DNA of 64,000 nt from Acanthosoma haemorrhoidale. Its lineage: Eukaryota; Arthropoda; Insecta; Hemiptera; Acanthosomatidae. The translations under genes were made by a program, and so were the position numbers. The stretch is from the NCBI GenBank assembly GCA_930367205.1, contig OV884009.1:102321189-102385188 (forward strand), written 5' to 3'. Below are positions 59,401-64,000 of this stretch, piece after piece. The notes beneath the pieces are model-generated. The model saw only the letters and a program-made list of their open reading frames with translations, did not search any database and had not been told where the DNA came from. How positions within the stretch are numbered: the stretch's first letter is position 1; every line of letters starts with the position of its first letter.

Positions 59401-61205
59401 AAAAACTTTAGAAAAAAACAAAAAGGTCACATTGGCGAGAACAGTTTTGTTAATAATTTAAAAAAAAGAATTGTTTATTTGTAGTTTGGTTCGAGAAATA
59501 ATTTAGTCACTGTTGCTAGGCCTCTGAAATAGGTTTGTCACCATCAGGATTATGAAGAGTATCAACCAGCTATCACCCTTCATTTGTTCAATATTTAATA
59601 ACTTTCATACATTAGCACAAGCATATTGACATTAGATAATGCCTATTATAATAAAACAAAAAAGTAATAATACAAAATACCTAAGCCCAGATGAAAAATT
59701 AAAATATTAAATATTTTATTTTACATATTTTTTATAAATGAAAAGTGGATTTTAGTAATTAATTTATTATAATACATCCCGGGTCACGGAAAAAAATAAA
59801 TAAAAGCTTTGTAATAATTTAATGTCATACATTTTACATCGACTTAAAGCTTATTAAACAGGGATGTTTTTCTAAAATTGGGGAACGTGTAGTCCAGTAG
59901 GAGGCTGATAAAAAAAATCTTGAGTAATCCATGATTTTATGAAAAACAGAACTTGAAAGTCCCCTTCAAAGGGTTTTTACAAAGATAAATTCTACTTGTT
60001 TTTGAAGAAAATTTAGTCTAGTTTATGATGCTGCAATTGGGAATTACTTAACTTAAACAGTTTTTTAGTTATCGCTTCCTATTGAACAAAAAAGGAGACA
60101 ATCTTAAAAAAACACAAAATTTAAATTTATTCCTTTCCTGTCTGGAATGGGACCACAGCCCAAATGAACTTTTTAAACTTCCTTATGCTTTTGACATCAT
60201 TTAGGCAAGTGTTCCTGAGCAAATTCCAAATGAGAAATCACAACAGCGAATGAAGATAAATGATGATAAAAGTTTTAGTTTTTGTTTACCCTAAAACATA
60301 AAGGATTAAATAGGGTAAACAAAGATCTTTATTGAAAAGAAAACAAGTCACTTATCTTCAACAATTATCTTTGAATATTCTTTTTATTAAATAATGAACT
60401 TTTTCTATGCTTATTTTTTAATCACTTTTATAATAAATTTTTCTTAGTGCACCACTTCTTTTATGGAGCATTTCATTAAAAATTAAACTGATCACACTTA
60501 AAACAGAGGCGATATAATTTACCAAACATAGACCAATATTAATCCACCACTTATCCTCTAACAGTTCAAAACTTCTTGGGTCCCCGTCAATTCACTACCT
60601 AGTATTAACTTTAGACTATTCTCTCACATTCACTAACCATGTAAATAATAAGTGCAACAAAACTGGAAATTTCTTTAGTAAACTGTAAACCTACTTCCAA
60701 AGAAAATCAAAATGATTATCCTAAAGGAAATAATGAGAATTTTTTTTTTTCATCTAAGATCATTATCCAAAAATCCATTTATTAATAGAAATGAGCAATT
60801 ACAATAACTATACCTTCAAAAGATACACTCATAAAACATATATTCTTAAGGCTATATATTTTAATTGTACCAAATTTAGTATCAACTTAAATAGTTTTGT
60901 TTTATTTACTTAAAAAATTAACAAAATGCTCCACATATTAGCTTTGTCCTTTGACGATATATGTTGGGATTCATAAGATCCAATAATGGAAGTCAACAAT
61001 CAATTAGACAAGATAAAAATATAATAAGTAAATATAAAATAAATAATATTGTTTATACCTTGAGAAATGAATTGACTAGACCCTTACACGCCTGACATGG
61101 TGGCAAAATTTCTTTTTTTAAGTCTAATTTTTTATTTTCCCTGTCATCAACACCTTCACAACATTTAAATCCAATAAGGAAGGCTATCAAGCAAAATGTA
61201 ATCAT
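42380..61205 (-). CDS. Creld: CRELD-type cysteine-rich EGF protein, seven exons
   Basis: The coding sequence joins 61205-61059, 58181-58035, 55157-54960, 51984-51810, 47640-47506, 46004-45909 and 42564-42380, giving 360 residues. CRELD proteins are secretory-pathway factors. Family members act in protein folding at the ER, disulfide isomerase-like activity and assembly of surface receptors. Visible features are a signal peptide (1-18), a CxxC at 37-40, FGGGDTAWEEEKL (59-71) and the CRELD signature CYRLAEEWEQLLEEWW (99-114). An EGF/laminin-like segment spans about 137-190, a calcium-binding EGF opens with DINEC (241-245), a CxxxCxxC repeat follows, and two closely spaced membrane segments lie at about 310-327 and 331-349. 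All joins keep frame. Intron 5 has a GC donor. Only one calcium-binding EGF module was found where human CRELD1 has two. The six introns contain most of the transposon debris of this half of the window. Confidence 0.95.
42640..43870 (-). mobile_element. LINE copy 3 in CRELD intron 6 (same strand as CRELD)
   Basis: On the minus strand from 43870 the sequence reads an RT segment: a SPLSKPHERLVQ-type block (43860-43800), an FQSDF/FCPK-like block, and LLILLGFLQSF-type residues. This is the same region as in the 23.6-23.9 kb copy. It then decays, ending near 42640 with a TCTA-rich tail as many LINE 3' ends do. Nucleotide similarity to 50.65-51.09 kb is easily seen (both carry GTGAATGGATTTAGGAA and GGAACTAAA on the plus strand). 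Confidence 0.65.
44040..44895 (-). mobile_element. solo LTR related to the gypsy LTR at 7.6-8.4 kb
   Basis: It shares with 7.57-7.72 kb the blocks CTAACCCTGGTG and CCGACAGTGCACTGTGTTCA. A minus-strand TATA-like GCTATAAATACCCC lies near 44600. The outer end on the minus strand begins TGTGTAGGGACCTCTAATAA (44895 downward), a normal gypsy LTR start. No pol sequence lies on either side, so it is a solo LTR with a little leader, inside CRELD intron 6. Confidence 0.6.
44896..45908. other. rest of CRELD intron 6
   Basis: AT-rich, no recognised element. It was searched on the minus strand for a second calcium-binding EGF exon (D-N-E-C pattern with six cysteines), and none was seen. Confidence 0.5.
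45909..46004 (-). CDS. Creld: CRELD exon 6
   Basis: Encodes residues 268-299 and one base: ACDQSCDGCHGDGPDMC, then NKCARGFFLKDGLCV, a CxxxCxxC furin-like repeat. The acceptor is TTTTCATAG, and the donor is GTAAGT (phase 1). Confidence 0.94.
46478..46822 (+). mobile_element. BEL/Pao fragment in CRELD intron 5
   Basis: A 114-codon plus-strand ORF reads YLIIHHKVFQETKLKVVVN, then TSSGNRFKDVRLLGLKFQGN and LSSI. This matches the start of BEL/Pao RT (Y-PHH-V ... K-RVVF-AS ... SLN-LL--GP--Q--L--I). The RT active site is not included. The following 300 bases have a 63-codon ORF (46939-47130) that may belong to the same element but was not recognised. Confidence 0.6.
47432..47458. repeat. (TA)n microsatellite in CRELD intron 5
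   Basis: About 13 TA units just downstream (minus sense) of CRELD exon 5. Confidence 0.9.
47506..47640 (-). CDS. Creld: CRELD exon 5 (calcium-binding EGF), GC donor
   Basis: Encodes the split Gly 223 to Leu 267. It has a WINDPDHGC stretch, then DINEC...CQNNEFCINNEGSFTC, the calcium-binding EGF consensus with the hydroxylatable Asn. The acceptor is GGATTTTAG. The donor reads TTTAG then GCAAGT, the standard GC-AG type; the next exon follows in phase 1 only if this site is used. Confidence 0.93.
48640..49500 (+). other. unrecognised coding-like stretch in CRELD intron 4
   Basis: The plus strand has Lys-rich open stretches in shifting frames (for example 48690-48780 and 49298-49489), as a decayed transposase or zinc-finger ORF would. 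One piece reads KRKWTPLEKKC, vaguely like the W-T--E start of some transposon-derived zinc-finger proteins. It ends where the mariner begins. No firm assignment. Confidence 0.25.
49505..50655 (+). mobile_element. mariner element, inactivated and 3'-truncated
   Basis: The element starts near 49509 with GGTTTGATAAAAAAGTAACG (inverted-repeat-like) and about 200 bases of leader. The transposase reads from ATG 49718. A stop and frameshift follow within 17 codons; it then opens in one frame (49784 onward), with a stop at 50276-50278 and frame damage up to 50399. The first catalytic Asp lies in TGDK (50177-50179) and the second in HHDKAP (50450-50452). The third is Asn in APCNFF (50555-50557) at the DD34D spacing. 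After WKKHW (about 50645) the sequence is no longer mariner, and the 3' inverted repeat is missing. Confidence 0.85.
49784..50655 (+). pseudogene. mariner transposase remnant
   Basis: This is the helix-turn-helix and catalytic part of the mariner transposase in the same frame before and after the 50276 stop. It includes the NEEVKQMILDERRITI-type second helix-turn-helix. The catalytic triad reads D, D, N, so even a repaired frame would lack the third metal ligand. Length is about four fifths of the usual 345 residues. Confidence 0.85.
50652..51090 (-). mobile_element. LINE copy 4 fragment joined to the mariner
   Basis: The reverse complement carries SLTLSSGVAQ-like residues, an FQSGFHPG-like block near 50990 and FLL-type residues, i.e. 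the central RT. It matches 43.38-43.87 kb and 23.65-24.03 kb. Both ends are internal to the LINE, so it is a fragment. Its junction with mariner is near 50652, inside a still-open 128-codon frame on the plus strand. Confidence 0.6.
51091..51809. other. rest of CRELD intron 4
   Basis: AT-rich, no recognised element. The 66-codon ORF at 51293-51493 is low-complexity. Confidence 0.5.
51810..51984 (-). CDS. Creld: CRELD exon 4
   Basis: Encodes residues 165-222 and one base: GDCICNKGYTGNMCKSC (end of an EGF-like domain) and a furin-like CSKCHNACKVSC repeat. The acceptor is CATTTTAG, and the donor is GTAATT after AAAG (phase 1). It is too short and ATG-poor to stand out as an ORF; it was found by following the family sequence. 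Confidence 0.93.
51985..53389. other. CRELD intron 3, right of exon 4
   Basis: Mostly AT-rich. 52740-53180 is CT-rich on the plus strand with a weak LINE-like texture, but no motif was recognised. It contains a short TA run (about 53214-53227) and a CAT microsatellite (53311-53334). Confidence 0.4.
53311..53334. repeat. (CAT)8 microsatellite
   Basis: Eight uninterrupted CAT units. Confidence 0.95.
53390..53905 (+). mobile_element. fragment of a multicopy ORF of unknown function in CRELD intron 3
   Basis: Two frames joined by a break near 53695 read SNKLLELEQNGSTVKHWVYY ... LPYFHSSGHLLYGK and then FWPGIWSDMPIEQTTMRFMK and GGMSEGRGI. From memory this pattern (motifs IWSDM-IEQ and GG---GRGI) occurs in many repeated, unnamed invertebrate ORFs. 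I cannot name the element type. Both frames end in stops. Confidence 0.4.
53906..54959. other. rest of CRELD intron 3
   Basis: No recognised coding or repeat structure. Sequence after 53930 may belong to the same element as the preceding ORF fragment, but shows no motif. Confidence 0.4.
54960..55157 (-). CDS. Creld: CRELD exon 3
   Basis: Encodes residues 99-164: the CYRLAEEWEQLLEEWW signature, LFKWFCIEKLRHCCP and the first EGF cysteines. The acceptor is TTTTTCAAG before TGT, and the donor is GTACGT after AAA. Confidence 0.95.
55402..56010 (+). mobile_element. possible solo LTR in CRELD intron 2
   Basis: This less AT-rich block begins TGTATGACACCC. It contains a TATA-like TATAAATAT at 55686-55694 and, about 290 bases later, AATAAA at 55978-55983, an arrangement typical of an LTR (U3, R, U5). 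No partner LTR or pol sequence was found nearby. ORFs within it are treated as accidental. Confidence 0.4.
56011..58034. other. rest of CRELD intron 2
   Basis: AT-rich, no recognised element. Overlapping plus ORFs near 56264-56495 resemble nothing known. Confidence 0.45.
58035..58181 (-). CDS. Creld: CRELD exon 2
   Basis: Encodes residues 50-98, including FGGGDTAWEEEKL and RLIEVQETLC. The acceptor is CTTTTCACAG before GGG, and the donor is GTAAAT after CAG. Phase is 0 on both sides. Confidence 0.94.
58242..58950 (+). mobile_element. RTE-like LINE, internally deleted, in CRELD intron 1
   Basis: The 75-codon ORF at 58242-58469 contains VKKKVKEAKKAWEEFGIFME and KKQKIFSEILKD, the charged linker between endonuclease and RT in this LINE group. 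58500-58900 then shows late-RT/C-terminal blocks in broken frames, including SQLR-CGHVKRM near 58850 and RYLRQVL near 58900. The RT core is missing between them. It lies antisense to CRELD. Confidence 0.55.
58951..61058. other. rest of CRELD intron 1
   Basis: AT-rich. A G-rich stretch lies near 59296-59316. No gene, RNA or element was recognised. Confidence 0.45.
61059..61205 (-). CDS. Creld: CRELD exon 1
   Basis: Encodes residues 1-49: the signal peptide (MITFCLIAFLIGF), a charged linker and CQACKGLVNSFLK. The donor is GTATAA (phase 0). An acceptor TTTTTCAG lies 13 bases upstream of the ATG (61219-61221), so a 5' UTR exon probably exists further upstream, toward 62-63 kb. Confidence 0.9.
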
Positions 61206-62989
61206 AGTGAAATTAAATCTGAAAAATAGGATGATCAGTTAAATTTGATATTATTATTTTTTTTTATTATTGCCAGTATTTATTCTTTGAGCATTTTACA
61301 GATAAGTACAAGCATTATTGAATTATAGCATAAACTAGAAATATCACAATTAAATATTAATACAGTTAAAAAAAATATAATAATCTAGTGGAAATACAAT
61401 AAAATGAATTTAAATAAACACAAACAAAATATTATTACCATGGCTACATTGATAGTTTATACGTGATTAATACCAGAATTATTGTTTTTAATAATTTTTT
61501 TTTAATTTGGCAATATAATTATAAAATTGCTAACCTCTGGCAACATGGAAGTGCCTTTGCTTTTTGTGCATTGATTAATTCTAGTCTTTATTTTTCAACT
61601 TATGATCCCTTTCCCTCTCTGCTGGTTTATCCAAGATTTAGTCACCATCAGAATAGGATCTTCCACTCTTGATATTGTGAGCCAAAGAGCTGCTACTTTT
61701 AACATTATCCTGATTACACATTTACGGGTTATTCTAGCGAGTTTTTCAGATATATTTACTGGATATAGCAAACTACCCAATCAAATTAATGATTTTATTG
61801 CATGTTCTTATTTGTTGTTTCCCCCTAATTATGTGTTAGACTTGGTATCATTTACCTGTCAAATCCATTAGCTATTGTGGAATCCATGACAATCTTAATT
61901 TCTTTGTTAGATGGAAGGTGAAGGGGAGCTGCATTGAAAGATGTCAGCACTTAGTTTAAAAAGCTTCAATGCTGAGAATATCAGTACTTCAAGACGTGCC
62001 TCAATCATGCCACCCTTCAGATTTTGATAATAATAAATTAATTCAATTGAGCCAGGATTTTTGGAGGCTACATATTAGCTTATATAATAAGGGTTTCAAA
62101 TGAGAACATAAGTATAGATAATAACTTTCTGAATAAACTAGTTTTATGCACAAGAACTTTTGTAACACCCTATCAAAAGATTACAATTGTCATCACCATG
62201 CTAAGCATTCAACAAAACATTAGCAGCTCACAGGAAGCGAAGATCAGAAAAATTAGAAAGTTTAAAAAGCAATATTTCATCCTAGTGCAATTTCTACAGA
62301 AAAATATAATAAAAAAATGAGAAATAGAGGGATCCAAGGAAGTATTGGTGACGGGGCTGAAGGATACAACCATTCTCACTACGAAATGCAGCCGTCCCAG
62401 GGATCCTGAGTGCAAATCTTTGCAAATTACAAGCTTATACAATCTTAACAGCTGTTGAAAATTATAGTAGTGTAATATGGGGATAAGCCTGAGAATTACA
62501 TACTAGTCCTATTTAAGTTAGAACCCTTGTTCAATAGGCCTACAGAACACTTACATGTCTGCTAACTCCAGGGGAATATCCTTGTTACTATTAACATATT
62601 AATAAAGGAAAGACTTTAAGGGGAGAAATGATTTCGTAATATATATTCAGAATACCACATTTTCAATAAGCAAATCCTGGATAAACATAACTACATATCA
62701 AAAGCAATACTAATAGAATAGTCATCTACTACTATCTTAAGAATATCTACCAACAAGGAGTTGACCAACTATACCTTATTTGAATAATATGTTCTCCAGA
62801 ATTTAGTTGCTCACTTCACTAAGCCATAAATTAAATACAAGAATAATTCTGATATCCATACGACAATAATTATGGATATTAACTATAGAAAATACATCCA
62901 ACGAATTTTAAAATTCATATACGTAACCTCCGAAAAAACATGGGAGGGTGTCAGACACTAGCTTTCCAGAGAGCTACAATAATGAATTC
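61206..62989. other. upstream region of CRELD
   Basis: No coding exon was recognised. A CRELD 5' UTR exon and promoter should lie in or beyond this interval, given the acceptor just upstream of the CRELD ATG. No CG-rich block or unambiguous donor marks them. ORFs near 61463-61871 and 62209-62442 lack family features. Confidence 0.4.
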
Positions 62990-64000
62990 TAGTCTACAGA
63001 ACAATTTACGAGAGTTGTCACAAATTTAAAAAACCTAATAGCGATTTGTGACTTCAAAGATGAGGAAGACAAGCTCCTAAAAGTGCAACTGATCCTTAAA
63101 GTAAAACCTGCAGAATCAAGGGAAGGGTTGTTGTGAGAAGATCCAACCTTTAAGAAGACGGTGGATTATTGTAAGTCAGTAGAAATGGTGGAAACCAATA
63201 TGCAGGTGATTGCGGCCCAAGGGACAAAAGAGGATGTTATTCAGGTGAGAAAAAACACCTGGAGCAGCGCCGAAGAAAAAAACAGGAACGATCAAAATTT
63301 TAGAGCTAAAAATAAAGCGAATCCGATAAATTGTACTCATTGTGTTCTTAGACATTATTTTGGCACATGTCCAGCGATGGGCCAAACATGTCATAAATGC
63401 AAAAAAAGAAATTGATTTCGCCAAAATGTTTGGGAAAGTCGAATTAAAAAAGAAAAATGTGAAATTTACTTGATGTAGAAAAGCCTAATGGTAATAGTTT
63501 TGAGTCAGATTTTAGCATTAGTCCATTGATAGTAAACAGCATCCAGAAACTACTAGAATGGATAGAAAAAATGTTCTTATTAGTTTCAAGCAAAGTATCA
63601 GACGTGGCTTTGGTTATAAAACTGGGTGAGGCATTAAATATAAAGAAAACAGCTGTAGTGCTTGAAGTATTTGGAGGATATAAAATTGAACCTTAGGGAA
63701 GTATTAAAGCTAAAACTAAATGTAAGAATCACAAGACTTGGGAAGCATTGTTTACTGTAGTTGCAAAACAAATGTCCAGTCCTATTTTGGCACTGAAGAC
63801 TTGTATAGATTAGAACCTAATCAAAAAAGTTTATATTGTTATGAAAAATCAATCGTCTAACGATTTGTCCAATTATGATTATGTATTAGAGGGTGTTGGC
63901 AGTTTTCTTAATGTGTGCAGACTACAGTTGAAAGGTTTTGTACGTGATTTGAGATGGATGTAAATCAGAGACATCAACGGCTTCAGCCTTCGTTACTGAA
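62990..64000 (+). mobile_element. Ty3/gypsy gag-protease remnant running off the window
   Basis: The plus strand shows a late gag region (from about 63040). Its nucleocapsid has CTHCVLRHYFGTC (CCHC, 63330-63370) and a second, truncated CHKCKKRN knuckle near 63390, followed by a stop. After frame breaks a protease-like stretch follows (63600-63700). Near 63880 the sequence reads YVLEGVGSF and RLQLKG, the usual entry to gypsy RT. The frame is broken several times. The rest lies beyond 64000. Confidence 0.65.

Noticed and set aside
1..64000. Bacterial-type features: operons, ribosome binding sites, CRISPR arrays, riboswitches
   Set aside because: The sequence is clearly eukaryotic nuclear DNA with spliced genes; no spaced direct-repeat array or operon-like layout was seen.

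Overview
The window looks like nuclear DNA of an invertebrate, most likely an arthropod. It is AT-rich, has very low gene density, long introns with GT-AG (and one GC-AG) splice sites, many simple repeats, and a dense layer of old transposable elements from several superfamilies (Ty3/gypsy, copia, BEL/Pao, two LINE lineages, mariner, piggyBac, tRNA-derived SINE-like heads, and one fragment resembling Polinton-type DNA polymerase ORFs). The species cannot be named from this sequence. The egghead gene is the best lineage clue, because that glycosyltransferase family is best known from arthropods and nematodes.

Three host genes can be assembled completely. (1) egghead (minus, 20885 to 15344): two coding exons, 458 residues, a beta-1,4-mannosyltransferase of arthro-series glycolipid synthesis, with a probable 5' UTR exon near 21763. 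(2) A BORCS8 (MEF2BNB) orthologue (plus, 27074 to 29978): four exons, 167 residues, a subunit of the BORC lysosome-positioning complex. (3) A CRELD-type cysteine-rich EGF protein (minus, 61205 to 42380): seven exons, 360 residues, with signal peptide and C-terminal membrane hairpin, spread over 18.8 kb. All joins keep frame, and all predicted products match their families along their length. The genes are unrelated in function, and nothing suggests co-regulation.

Everything else is intergenic or intronic. 1-5.3 kb is AT-rich filler. 5.3-9.8 kb is a minus-strand stack of mariner, gypsy, LTRs and a degenerate PolB-leader-like ORF. 9.8-15.3 kb holds simple repeats and two unrecognised ORFs. The egghead intron carries a LINE fragment and a diverged tandem repeat. 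22-26 kb holds an LTR-like GC-rich block, a second LINE copy, a SINE-like head and a BEL/Pao RT fragment. 30-36 kb holds SINE-like heads, RTE-like LINE pieces and a deleted gypsy provirus with both LTRs. 36.6-39.6 kb is a 5'-truncated copia. 41.07-42.13 kb is an internally deleted piggyBac with TTAA target sites. The CRELD introns hold LINE, LTR, BEL/Pao, mariner and RTE-like debris. The right edge (63-64 kb) enters a gypsy gag/protease region that runs off the window.

No operon, CRISPR array, canonical tRNA/rRNA gene or clearly novel functional system was found. The points most worth checking are the GC-AG intron in CRELD, its apparent single calcium-binding EGF module, the long BORCS8 C-terminus, the PolB-leader-like remnant, an ORF joining mariner to antisense LINE sequence, and several elements whose catalytic residues are visibly lost.
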